Assembly: GCA_030043235.1 (NCBI GenBank) | Contig: JASHYF010000065.1 | Location: forward strand, 1-12,279 | Reading direction: 5' to 3' | DNA: 12,279 bases | Origin: Solirubrobacteraceae bacterium | GTDB taxonomy: Bacteria > Actinomycetota > Thermoleophilia > Solirubrobacterales > Solirubrobacteraceae | Part shown: positions 1 to 7,155 of the stretch, one piece after another | Layout: the number at the start of each line of letters is the position of its first letter | Numbering within the stretch: the first letter of the stretch is position 1 | Notes under the pieces: generated by a model | Told to the model about the DNA's origin: nothing | What the model saw: only the letters and a program-made list of their open reading frames with translations | Database searches by the model: none | Program-made: the position numbers and the translations under genes

Positions 1-1
1 C

Positions 2-133
2 CCCGAATGGGGTACCGCCTTCCTCTCCCCCGAGTGGCTGCTCGCGCAACTCTGCCCGCGCTGGCGCGTTCTTGAGTTCGCCCCCGGGCGCAACCAGGAC
101 AACCAGGACGTCTACGTCCTGCGGCGCGCGTGA
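2..133 (+). CDS. C-terminal end of a probable SAM-dependent methyltransferase (5' truncated)
   Basis: An open frame enters from the left edge and ends at the TGA at 131-133, giving 43 visible residues. The visible part starts PEWGTAFLSPEWL and ends QDVYVLRR plus a final Ala. A 'LSPEWL ... W.V....PG...QDVYVLR' ending is the usual last-strand signature of class I SAM-dependent methyltransferases found among glycan genes, so that is the best guess. The SAM-binding glycine motif would lie upstream, outside the window, so this cannot be confirmed here. The stop lies 12 bases before the earliest possible start of the ABC ATPase gene on the same strand, which suggests co-transcription with the export genes. 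In that setting a methyltransferase could modify a glycan sugar or cap the chain end. Confidence 0.6.
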   Translation, partial: PEWGTAFLSPEWLLAQLCPRWRVLEFAPGRNQDNQDVYVLRRA

Positions 134-145
134 AGCACCTCGCGC

Positions 146-1468
146 GTGCCAGTGGAACCCGCGAGGTGTGCAGGCCCTTTCCTGAGCCCCGTGCCCAGCG
201 GCGTTGCTAGCGTTCACCGAGCCTTGTCGACCACGATTCCCCGAGCGGCAGACGTGCCAGCCGCCACCCGGCCGACGGCCCCGGCGGCCATCTCGGTGGA
301 CGGCGTCAGCAAGACCTTCCGCCTGCCCCACCAGCAGTACTCCACGCTCAAGGAGCGCGTGCTGCACCCGCTGCACCGCACCACCTACGACGAGCTGCGC
401 GCCGTCCAGGACGTCTCGCTGGAGATCGCCGCGGGGGAATTCTTCGGGATCGTGGGGCGCAACGGGAGCGGCAAGAGCACGCTGCTGAAGTGCATCGCCG
501 GCATCTACCGCGTCGAGACGGGCCGCATCTCGATCGCGGGGAGACTCTCCCCGTTCATCGAGCTCGGCGTCGGCTTCAACCCCGACCTCAACGCACGCGA
601 CAACGTGGTCATCAACGCGATCATGCTCGGGCTCAGCCGCAAGCAGGCGATGGAGCGCTTCGAGCACGTCGTCGCCTTCGCGGAACTCGAGGGCTTCATG
701 GACCTGCGACTGAAGAACTACTCCTCCGGGATGCTCGTCCGGCTCGCGTTCGCCACCGCGATCCAGGTCGATGCGGAGATCCTGCTGATCGACGAGGTGC
801 TGGCCGTCGGCGACGCGGCCTTCCAGCAGAAGTGCTTCGAGCAGTTCTTCCGGCTCAAGCGCGAAGGCAGAACCATCGTGTTCGTCTCACACGACATGTT
901 CTCCGTGGAGCGCTTCTGCGACCGGGCGATGCTGATGGAGCACGGCGTGGTCACGAAGATCGGCGAGCCGCGCGTGATCGCGCGTGCGTATCACGAGCTG
1001 AACTTCGGCCAGCTGCCCCACGAGGCCCCCGAGGAGAGCCAGGCCGCCAGCGGCACGACGATCGCGGACGCGTGGTTCGAGAAGCGCGGCGGCGAACGGG
1101 TCACGAGCGCGAGCCAGGAGGACGCGCTGAGCATGTGCTTCGAGGCGCACCTCGGCGAGGATCTTCGCGACCCCGTCTTCGCGGCGACGCTGCGCACCGA
1201 GCTCGGGCACACGATCCTCGTCGCACGCTCGGACCAGCACGGTCATCCCAGCGGGCCGTTCAAAGCCGGGGAAGCGGTGATCGCAAGATTCGCGATCCCG
1301 AACTGGCTGACCGCCAGCCGCTACATGCTCACACCCTCGCTCGCGCGCGAGGGCACCGGTGAGGCGGCGCTCGCGCTCGTCGCCGACATGGCCTCGATCG
1401 TGATTCACGGCACCGCCACCGGCGGCATCCTCGAGCTGCCGGTGGACGTGCGGTTGGAGCGCCTGTGA
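146..1468 (+). CDS. wzt: Wzt-like ABC transporter ATP-binding protein, polysaccharide export
   Basis: Predicted cytoplasmic ATPase that energises export of a lipid-linked polysaccharide together with the permease encoded next. Numbered from GTG 146 (440 aa), it has Walker A GRNGSGKST at 104-112, signature YSSGM at 192-196, Walker B ILLIDE at 212-217 and the H-loop SHD at 248-250. YSSGM in place of LSGGQ is typical of the Wzt/TagH/RfbE group. Residues about 290-440 form an extra C-terminal region, as in Wzt proteins whose C-terminal domain binds the modified non-reducing end of the glycan. The start is uncertain: in-frame GTG 191 and TTG 224 are alternatives. The first 25 codons have visibly lower third-position G+C than the rest, and family similarity begins only near residue 48, so TTG 224 is attractive. 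No clear Shine-Dalgarno decides it. The stop overlaps the permease start by four bases. The symbol is family-level. Confidence 0.93.
   Translation: MPVEPARCAGPFLSPVPSGVASVHRALSTTIPRAADVPAATRPTAPAAISVDGVSKTFRLPHQQYSTLKERVLHPLHRTTYDELRAVQDVSLEIAAGEFFGIVGRNGSGKSTLLKCIAGIYRVETGRISIAGRLSPFIELGVGFNPDLNARDNVVINAIMLGLSRKQAMERFEHVVAFAELEGFMDLRLKNYSSGMLVRLAFATAIQVDAEILLIDEVLAVGDAAFQQKCFEQFFRLKREGRTIVFVSHDMFSVERFCDRAMLMEHGVVTKIGEPRVIARAYHELNFGQLPHEAPEESQAASGTTIADAWFEKRGGERVTSASQEDALSMCFEAHLGEDLRDPVFAATLRTELGHTILVARSDQHGHPSGPFKAGEAVIARFAIPNWLTASRYMLTPSLAREGTGEAALALVADMASIVIHGTATGGILELPVDVRLERL
1456..1459 (+). promoter_or_regulatory. Ribosome binding site for the permease gene
   Basis: GGAG lies five bases before the GTG at 1465, inside the end of the ATPase gene. 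It supports this start and translational coupling of the two transporter subunits. Confidence 0.55.
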
Positions 1469-2382
1469 GCACCCTGCCGGACATCGGGCTGTCCGCCCCG
1501 GCCCCCGTTCACCAATACCCGGGAAGCCACCGCGTGTACGGGCCTTCGGCGCTCGGCGGCGGCCGGCACCGCTTCTGGTCGTTGACGTTCATGCTCGCCC
1601 GCACCGAATTCAAGCTGCGCTTCTTCGGCTCGATCCTCGGCTACGTGTGGACCCTGATGCGCCCGCTGATGCTGTTCGGCGTGATGCTGTTCTTCTTCAC
1701 GAAGATCCTGAACATCAACGAGCACAGCCCCACTCCCCACTATGCCGAGTACCTGCTCGAGTCGATCATCCTCATCACCTACTTCCAGGAAGCGACCGCG
1801 GGCGCCGTGCCGAGCCTGGTCGGCCGCGAGAACCTGCTGCGCAGGGTGCGCTTTCCGCGCTTGGTCGTTCCCTTGTCGGTGGCGCTCTTCTGCCTGTTCA
1901 ACCTGTGCATGAACCTGATCGTCGTGTTCGTCTTCATTCTCGGCAGCAACGTCACGCCGACGTGGAGCTGGCTCGAGCTGATCCCCCTCATCGGCCTGCT
2001 CGTGATCTTCTCGACCGGCATGGGCATGCTGCTGTCCGCCCTGTACGTGCGCTTTCGCGACGTCCAGCCGATCTGGGAAGTCCTGCTGCAGCTGCTCTAC
2101 TACGGCTCCCCGGTGATGTACACGGTGGAGACGGTGTCCACCAAACACTTTCATCCTCTCGGTATCAACATCCCCTACGCCCGCCTCGTGGTGATAAATC
2201 CTCTCGGCGCGATCCTCACGCAGGCGCGCAAGGCGCTCCTGCAGCCGAGCGCACCCTCCGCCGCCCGTGCGCTGGGTGGCGACGTGCGCCTGCTGATCCC
2301 CCTCGGGATCATCTTCGGGATCTTCGCGCTCGGCCTCTGGTACTTCAACCGCGAGGCTCCGCTGATTTCGGAGAAGCTGTAG
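1465..2382 (+). CDS. wzm: Wzm-like ABC-2 family transporter permease, polysaccharide export
   Basis: Integral-membrane subunit of the glycan exporter, 305 aa, a normal length for the family. After about 40 hydrophilic residues comes the family hallmark: an amphipathic segment (EFKLRFFGSILGYVW, residues 48-62) leading into the first membrane helix. Hydrophobic segments lie at about 60-80, 95-112, 131-159, 171-194, 203-222 and 277-294, giving the six-helix ABC-2 layout. The motif SALYVRFRDV (191-200) before helix 5 and a late INPL (244-247) are typical of Wzm/TagG/RfbD permeases. The GTG start overlaps the ATPase stop (GTGA) and has a GGAG site upstream. The adjacent ATPase is the obvious partner. 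The protein would flip the undecaprenyl- or lipid-linked polymer across the cytoplasmic membrane. The symbol is family-level. Confidence 0.93.
   Translation: MSTLPDIGLSAPAPVHQYPGSHRVYGPSALGGGRHRFWSLTFMLARTEFKLRFFGSILGYVWTLMRPLMLFGVMLFFFTKILNINEHSPTPHYAEYLLESIILITYFQEATAGAVPSLVGRENLLRRVRFPRLVVPLSVALFCLFNLCMNLIVVFVFILGSNVTPTWSWLELIPLIGLLVIFSTGMGMLLSALYVRFRDVQPIWEVLLQLLYYGSPVMYTVETVSTKHFHPLGINIPYARLVVINPLGAILTQARKALLQPSAPSAARALGGDVRLLIPLGIIFGIFALGLWYFNREAPLISEKL
2370..2374 (+). promoter_or_regulatory. Ribosome binding site for the small coiled-coil gene
   Basis: GGAGA lies ten bases before the GTG at 2385. It helps fix that GTG as the start of the small gene, because the longer open frame upstream only shadows the permease gene. 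Confidence 0.45.
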
Positions 2383-2384
2383 TC

Positions 2385-2669
2385 GTGAGCGAGCTCCAAA
2401 CCTCCAGCGAGCAGGACCTGCAGGCCGAGAACGAGCGCCTGCGGGCGCGCATCGCGAGCCTCGAGTCAGAGCTCGTGGAGGTGCAGGCGCGCGCCAACGC
2501 GTCGGTCGCCGAGTGGCAGGAGCGCGCGTACTGGCTCGATCGCTGGCACCTCGACCTGAACGCACTGATGCGCAGGCGCGGAGCCGCGGAGCTCCGCGCG
2601 GTCGTGCGCGCCGTTCGCTCGGTCGTGTGGGCCGCGAAGCGGGCCAGGCGCCGGCTGAGCGCGCGGTGA
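2385..2669 (+). CDS. Small coiled-coil protein with basic C-terminal helix, unknown function
   Basis: A 94-residue protein squeezed between the permease and the fused glycosyltransferase: it starts two bases after the permease stop and overlaps the next GTG by four bases. Residues about 3-45 are a strong coiled coil (EQDLQAENERLRARIASLE with continuing Leu/Ile/Val spacing). A conserved-looking aromatic stretch, YWLDRWHLDLNALMRR, follows at 49-64. Residues 70-94 form a very basic helix (KRARRR near the end) that could lie on acidic membrane. There is no signal peptide or catalytic motif. I do not recognise a named family, although similar 'WLDRW..DLNALM' tails may occur in glycosyltransferase or methyltransferase proteins of related bacteria. 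Its place inside the operon suggests a scaffold, tether or length-sensing role in glycan assembly; this is inference only. Confidence 0.8.
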   Translation: MSELQTSSEQDLQAENERLRARIASLESELVEVQARANASVAEWQERAYWLDRWHLDLNALMRRRGAAELRAVVRAVRSVVWAAKRARRRLSAR

Positions 2670-4879
2670 GCAGCGAGCCTATGAGCATCGTCTCGGTCGT
2701 GGTCCCCGTCAAGGACGGCGAGCGCTACCTCGAGGAGCTGCTCGAGGCGCTCGCGCGCGAGGGAGTCGACGAGACGCTCGTGATCGACTCCGGCTCGCGC
2801 GACCGCTCGCGCGAGATCGCGCGCTCGGCCGGCGTGGAGCTGCTCGAGATCGACCCGCACGAGTTCGCCCACGGGCGCACGCGCAACCTCGGCGCAGAAC
2901 GCACGTCCGGCGAGCTGATCTGCTTCCTCACGCAGGACGCCACGCCCTGCCCCGGGTGGCTCGCGGCGTACCGCGACGTGTTTGCGCTGGAGGAGCGCGT
3001 CGGCGCCGCCTACGGCCCGCACCTGCCGCGCACGGACACCAGCCCGATGATCGCCCGCGAGCTGACCGAGTTCTTCGCCGGCTTCCAGGCGCGTGGCGCC
3101 GACGGTGAGCTCCTTCGCGGGCCGGTCGTGCAGCGAAGCGGCGATCCGAGCTTCCTCTCGAACGTCAACGCCTGCTACCTGCGCGCCTGCTGGGAGGAGA
3201 TCCGCTTCCGCGACGTCGCCTACTCCGAGGACCAGGCGTTCGGCGCCGACATGCTCGCAGCCGGCTGGGCAAAGGTCTACCAGCCGGCGGCCGCGGTGCT
3301 CCACGCCCACGACTACCCGCCGGGCGAGTTCATGCGCCGCTACTTCGACGAGTACCGCGGGCTGCGCGAGAGCACCGGCCATGTCGAGCCGTTCGGGGCG
3401 CTCGACACCGCGCGCTACGTGCGCAGGGCGCTCGCCGCCGACCGGCGCTGGATGATCGAGCAGGGCATCGGCGGGGCGGAGCGCACTCGCTGGCTGGCGC
3501 GCGCCGCCGGCCACCATGCTGGACGGCGCGCGTTCTCGGCGCTGGGATCGCGCTCGCAGCGCCTGCCCGCGCGGCTGCAACGCGAGCTGTCGCTGGAGGG
3601 CCGCGCGGCGGGGCGGGGTGCGAGCAACGGCGGCGCTCCGCCCCCGCGGGGAAGCGGCGAGCGGGAGCAGGTCACGGGGTCGCCCGCTCCAGGAGCTGGC
3701 TCGCCGGTCCCCGCCGCTCGTCCGATCGAACGCAAGCTCTCCGGCGAGGTCTACGACGTGGCAGCGCGCGTGTGGAGCAGCGGCCCGGCGCCGCTGCTCG
3801 AGCCCGTGCCGGGGATGGCCGAGCGCGAGCGCCTGCGCCTGGCGATGGTGATACCGCCGTTCAGCCGCGGCAGCGGCGGGCACAACACGCTGTTTCAGAT
3901 CTTCACGCGCCTGGAGCAGCGCGGGCACGCTTGCAGCGTGTGGCTGGCCGACTGCTACGGGTATGCGCGCGCGGTGTGGCCGGCGGTGCTGCGCCGCGAG
4001 ATCCAGGAGTTCTTCGCGCAGTTCCAGGGACCCGTCTACAAGGGCTTCGCGGGGTGGCAGGGCGCCGACGTGGCGATCGCGACCGGCTGGCAGACGGTGC
4101 ACGCGATGCTCGAGCTCGACCAGTGCCGCGCGCGCGCCTACATCGTCAACGACCACGAGCCCGAGTTCTACCCGGCCTCGACCGAGCACGCGCTGGCGGC
4201 GGACACCTACCGTTACGGCTTGCACTGCATCGCCGCCAGCCCGTGGCTGCGCGATTTGCTGATCGAGCGCTACGACGCGAGCGCCGAGGCCTTCCAGCTG
4301 GGCGTCGACCACGAGACCTACCGGCCGCGGCCCGTCGCCCGCCAGCCGGCGACGGTCATCTACTACGCGCGCTACGCGACCCCGCGAAGAGCCGTGCCGA
4401 TCGGTCTGATGGCGCTCGCCGAGCTGAAGCGCCGCCGCCCGGACGTGCGCGTGGTGCTGTTCGGCACCGGCGAGGTACTCGACGCCTCCTTCCCCTACGA
4501 GCACATCGACGTGCTCAGCCCGGTGCAGCTGTCGTGGCTTTACTCCGAAGCGACCGTGGGGCTGTGCCTATCGCTGACCAACTTCTCGCTGATGCCCAAG
4601 GAGATGCTCGCGTGCGGACTGCCGTGCGTGGAGCTCGCCGGGGTCAGCGCCGAGTCGATCTTCGGCTCGGACGGGCCGCTCGAGCTGGCGCCGCTCGATC
4701 CGGGCCGCATCGCCGACGCGCTGGAGCACCTGCTCGAGGACCATGGAAAGTGGGAGAGCCGCTCGCGCGAGGGCGTCGAGTTCGTCGCCTCGCACACGTG
4801 GGAGCACGCCACCGACGAGGTCGAAGCGGGGTTGCGCCACGCGCTAGGCGAGCGCTCGCTGGCAGCCGGGCTCAGGTGA
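2666..4879 (+). CDS. Bifunctional glycosyltransferase: GT2 (rhamnosyltransferase-like) fused to WsaF-like GT4
   Basis: A 737-residue fusion with two transferase modules, probably cytoplasmic and extending a lipid-linked glycan. Residues 6 to about 290 are a GT-A GT2 domain: SIVSVVVPVKDGERYLEELL at the N-terminus, DSGSRDRSREIA (41-52), HGRTRNLGAE (69-78), the metal-site segment LTQDATP (88-94) and a candidate catalytic acidic pair in SEDQAFG (187-193). This pattern is close to rhamnosyltransferase-type GT2 enzymes. Residues 310-355 are a Gly/Ala/Pro/Ser-rich linker. Residues about 390-730 are GT-B and WsaF-like, with GGHN (404-407), NDHEPEFYP (495-503) and MPKEMLACGLPCVE (643-656). WsaF is a beta-1,2-rhamnosyltransferase, so rhamnose is a reasonable but unproven donor. 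The GTG at 2666 gives a GTGA overlap like its neighbours; ATG 2681 is the alternative start, five residues shorter. Neither has a strong ribosome site. Confidence 0.9.
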   Translation: MSSEPMSIVSVVVPVKDGERYLEELLEALAREGVDETLVIDSGSRDRSREIARSAGVELLEIDPHEFAHGRTRNLGAERTSGELICFLTQDATPCPGWLAAYRDVFALEERVGAAYGPHLPRTDTSPMIARELTEFFAGFQARGADGELLRGPVVQRSGDPSFLSNVNACYLRACWEEIRFRDVAYSEDQAFGADMLAAGWAKVYQPAAAVLHAHDYPPGEFMRRYFDEYRGLRESTGHVEPFGALDTARYVRRALAADRRWMIEQGIGGAERTRWLARAAGHHAGRRAFSALGSRSQRLPARLQRELSLEGRAAGRGASNGGAPPPRGSGEREQVTGSPAPGAGSPVPAARPIERKLSGEVYDVAARVWSSGPAPLLEPVPGMAERERLRLAMVIPPFSRGSGGHNTLFQIFTRLEQRGHACSVWLADCYGYARAVWPAVLRREIQEFFAQFQGPVYKGFAGWQGADVAIATGWQTVHAMLELDQCRARAYIVNDHEPEFYPASTEHALAADTYRYGLHCIAASPWLRDLLIERYDASAEAFQLGVDHETYRPRPVARQPATVIYYARYATPRRAVPIGLMALAELKRRRPDVRVVLFGTGEVLDASFPYEHIDVLSPVQLSWLYSEATVGLCLSLTNFSLMPKEMLACGLPCVELAGVSAESIFGSDGPLELAPLDPGRIADALEHLLEDHGKWESRSREGVEFVASHTWEHATDEVEAGLRHALGERSLAAGLR

Positions 4880-4889
4880 GCGGGCTGCC
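4861..4889 (+). terminator. G/C-rich hairpin at the end of the glycan operon
   Basis: GGCAGCC (4861-4867) pairs with GGCTGCC (4883-4889) across a 15-base loop that contains the stop codon of the fused glycosyltransferase. There is no T tract, so it is only a possible transcription-end or mRNA-stability structure. Confidence 0.35.
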
Positions 4890-4894
4890 GCGTC

Positions 4895-4919
4895 TCGCGT
4901 GGAGGCGACTCTCACGCGA
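4895..4919. terminator. Inverted repeat between convergent genes, possible bidirectional terminator
   Basis: TCGCGTG (4895-4901) pairs with CACGCGA (4913-4919) around an 11-base loop. It sits in the 32-bp gap between the plus-strand operon end (4879) and the minus-strand DUF2142 stop (4912-4914), and its right arm overlaps that stop codon. Position and symmetry fit a shared terminator, but a T run is lacking on either strand. Confidence 0.35.
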
Positions 4920-7155
4920 AGAAGCTGCCGAGCGTGAGCAGCTGGGAGGCAAAGCTCAGACCGATCATCGCCACCACCAGCGCGCTCGCCAGCGGCACCT
5001 GCCAGCGGCGGCCGAGGCCGAAGGTCCCGGCCACGGCGATCGCGGCGAGCGCGGCGAGCGCGGGGAAGATGTAGCGCCCCTGTTCGGCGACCACCGTGCG
5101 ACCGCCGGTCGGCGTGAAGTACGCCGCCTCCACGGCGACCACCACGCACACAGGAAACAGCGCGATCACCGCCACCTCGAACACGCGCGAACGCAGCGCC
5201 AGGCGCTCGCGCACGGCACTCCACAGCGCCAGCGCCCCGATCGCGGCCATCGCGGCGATGATCACGTTGTAGACCCAGTTCGGAAACTGCCACGTGTACC
5301 AGCCGAACGACGCCCACCCGCGCACTACGTACACCGCCTTGAAGGGCCAGCCCGGCGGGAACAGATCGCCCATGAACGACAACCTCGGCAGGAACAGCTC
5401 CCACAGGTACACGAGGAAGCGCCCTGGCATGTGCTCGGCCAGGCTGAGCGCACTGGTGGCGACGATGCCGCCGGCAGCCGTCGATTTGCCGGCGACCGTG
5501 GGGTAGAAGACGCCCTGTAGCGCCGACCAGCCCGCCCTGACCGCGAAGAAGCACGCCACCAGGGCGATCCAGCCCGGGACATCGCGCGCGCGATGTGAGC
5601 GCCAGGCGACGCCGAACAGCCCGACGGCCACCGCCGGGTAGATCTCGTAGCCGGTTTCCTTCATGATCGGAGCGATCGCGAGCGCCAGGCCGAGCGCCAG
5701 CGCGAGCCTCCAGGAGAGTCCGCGCCTGAGCGCCCGGATCACGAGGTACAGCGACAGCGCCGCAGCCGCGTTGACGCCGTTGTCGTTGTTGACCGCGCCC
5801 GAAATGAAGCCGAACATCGGCTGGAAGGCGACGAGCAGGCCGGCCGCCACGGCAGCCACCGGTTGGCGCGGGATGAGCTCCCGCACCACCCCGAACGCGC
5901 ACACCGCGACCAGCGCCCCGAGCAGCGCGGAGACGAGCCGCATGGCGGTCAGCTGGGAGAACGCAGACTGCGAGCGGACGGCCTCGTAGGCCGGCACGAG
6001 CAGGGCGTAGTAGAGCGGCTGATGGGTCGAGGCTGCGGTGGTGGCGCCGCCGCCGTTGTCCGCGGGATGCGGGGTCGTGGCGAGCGTCCGTTCCCATTCG
6101 CGCTGGTTGACTCCCAGCCACGGCGGGAGCCCGTCGGTGGCGGAGATCTGCGACTCGAGATCCACGGCGTTCAGCGCGAGCACCTCGTCGGTGGAGTATT
6201 CGGCGCGCCCGTCGGGGGCCTTGGCGGGCGCGTGGCCGGTTTCGGCGAGGTACTGCGCATAGGAGAAATGCGCGGGCTCGTCCGGTGCGTTGAACGCGGG
6301 CGTGATCAGCGCCCAGGCGCCGGCGTTGACGAAGGCGATCAGCGCGATCGCCGCAGCGGGGCGCACGACGCGCCGCGCGAGGCGCAGTGGACGGCGCGAG
6401 GCGCTGCGCGCAAGCAATAGCAGCGACAGCGTCCACGCGAGCGGCAGCAGCGCAAACAGAAGGAATGGATATGTCCACGCGCCCACTGTTCCGGGGCGAA
6501 ACAGCGCCGCGCGCGAGAAGATCGCCCCCGCGGATGCGATCAGCGAGCGCGTCCGCCCCGCCGGCGGCAGAAACCACACGCTCACGCGGTTGGCCACCGG
6601 TGCGCCGTCGAGCAGCGCGGGAACCTGGTTGGCTTGCAGCCCGATCATCCCGCCGAGCGCGATCGGCCCAGATAGCGGGGTGACGCACACGGTCGCGGGG
6701 ACCGAGGCCGCGGAGGCGGAGCGTTGTGGGATCGGCGCGCTCGGAAACGCGAGCGAGGTGGGGCCAGTGACCCCGGCCATCAGCGACTGGCTCGTGTGCC
6801 CGGCGGCGCTCACGCGCAGGCGCGCTTGGAAGCGCTGCTGGGAGAAGACCGCCAGCTGCACCGCGCCGGTGCCAGCCGGGAGGTTCAGGCCGGGCACGCA
6901 CAGCGTCTGCCCGGTGTTCACGCTGGCCACCACGCTGCGCACGGCGACGCTGTCGGTGCCCGTGTAGAAGGGCCGCGGGATCGCCAGCTGCCAAACGATC
7001 AGCCCGAGCACGACCGCGCCGGCGATCCCTGCCGGCCACCACACCGCGCGCGAGCCCTCCAGGGTTACGCGCTCCAGCGCACCTGCGCGCCGCCGGCCCG
7101 CCGCGGGCGCCCGCAGCCCCGGCGCGGGCGTCACGCGTGGGGCGCTTTCGCTCAC
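4912..7155 (-). CDS. DUF2142 multi-pass membrane protein, GT-C glycosyltransferase-like
   Basis: A 747-residue membrane protein. A first membrane helix lies at about 42-59, followed by a large extracytoplasmic region (about 65-220) rich in Ser/Thr/Ala/Gly/Val. Roughly ten more hydrophobic segments run from 229 to the C-terminus. The family marks are PDEPAHFSYAQYL (291-303), whose acidic pair in the first large loop resembles the catalytic Asp/Glu of GT-C enzymes, then NNDN (456-459) and QGRYIFP (692-698). DUF2142 proteins sit in surface-glycan loci and are presumed to use polyprenyl-phosphate sugars outside the membrane; their chemistry is largely unproven. The GTG start (7155) overlaps the stop of the upstream DPM1-like gene by GTGA, so the two are probably translated together. 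The open frame extends upstream to 7506, but that part only mirrors the other gene. Confidence 0.9.
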   Translation of the reverse strand: MSESAPRVTPAPGLRAPAAGRRRAGALERVTLEGSRAVWWPAGIAGAVVLGLIVWQLAIPRPFYTGTDSVAVRSVVASVNTGQTLCVPGLNLPAGTGAVQLAVFSQQRFQARLRVSAAGHTSQSLMAGVTGPTSLAFPSAPIPQRSASAASVPATVCVTPLSGPIALGGMIGLQANQVPALLDGAPVANRVSVWFLPPAGRTRSLIASAGAIFSRAALFRPGTVGAWTYPFLLFALLPLAWTLSLLLLARSASRRPLRLARRVVRPAAAIALIAFVNAGAWALITPAFNAPDEPAHFSYAQYLAETGHAPAKAPDGRAEYSTDEVLALNAVDLESQISATDGLPPWLGVNQREWERTLATTPHPADNGGGATTAASTHQPLYYALLVPAYEAVRSQSAFSQLTAMRLVSALLGALVAVCAFGVVRELIPRQPVAAVAAGLLVAFQPMFGFISGAVNNDNGVNAAAALSLYLVIRALRRGLSWRLALALGLALAIAPIMKETGYEIYPAVAVGLFGVAWRSHRARDVPGWIALVACFFAVRAGWSALQGVFYPTVAGKSTAAGGIVATSALSLAEHMPGRFLVYLWELFLPRLSFMGDLFPPGWPFKAVYVVRGWASFGWYTWQFPNWVYNVIIAAMAAIGALALWSAVRERLALRSRVFEVAVIALFPVCVVVAVEAAYFTPTGGRTVVAEQGRYIFPALAALAAIAVAGTFGLGRRWQVPLASALVVAMIGLSFASQLLTLGSFFA

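Noticed and set aside
1405..2712. 435-codon open frame on the minus strand opposite the permease
   Set aside because: Its His/Glu/Arg/Gln-rich sequence is the typical antisense image of a membrane protein gene; the plus strand encodes a clear ABC-2 permease.
2345..4504. 719-codon open frame on the minus strand
   Set aside because: It lies antisense to the coiled-coil and fused glycosyltransferase genes, has low-complexity Arg/Ala/Gly composition and no recognisable domain. It is a shadow produced by high G+C.
3772..5520. 582-codon open frame on the plus strand spanning the convergent gene ends
   Set aside because: It runs out of frame through the fused glycosyltransferase and antisense through DUF2142; it has no domain and shadow-type composition.
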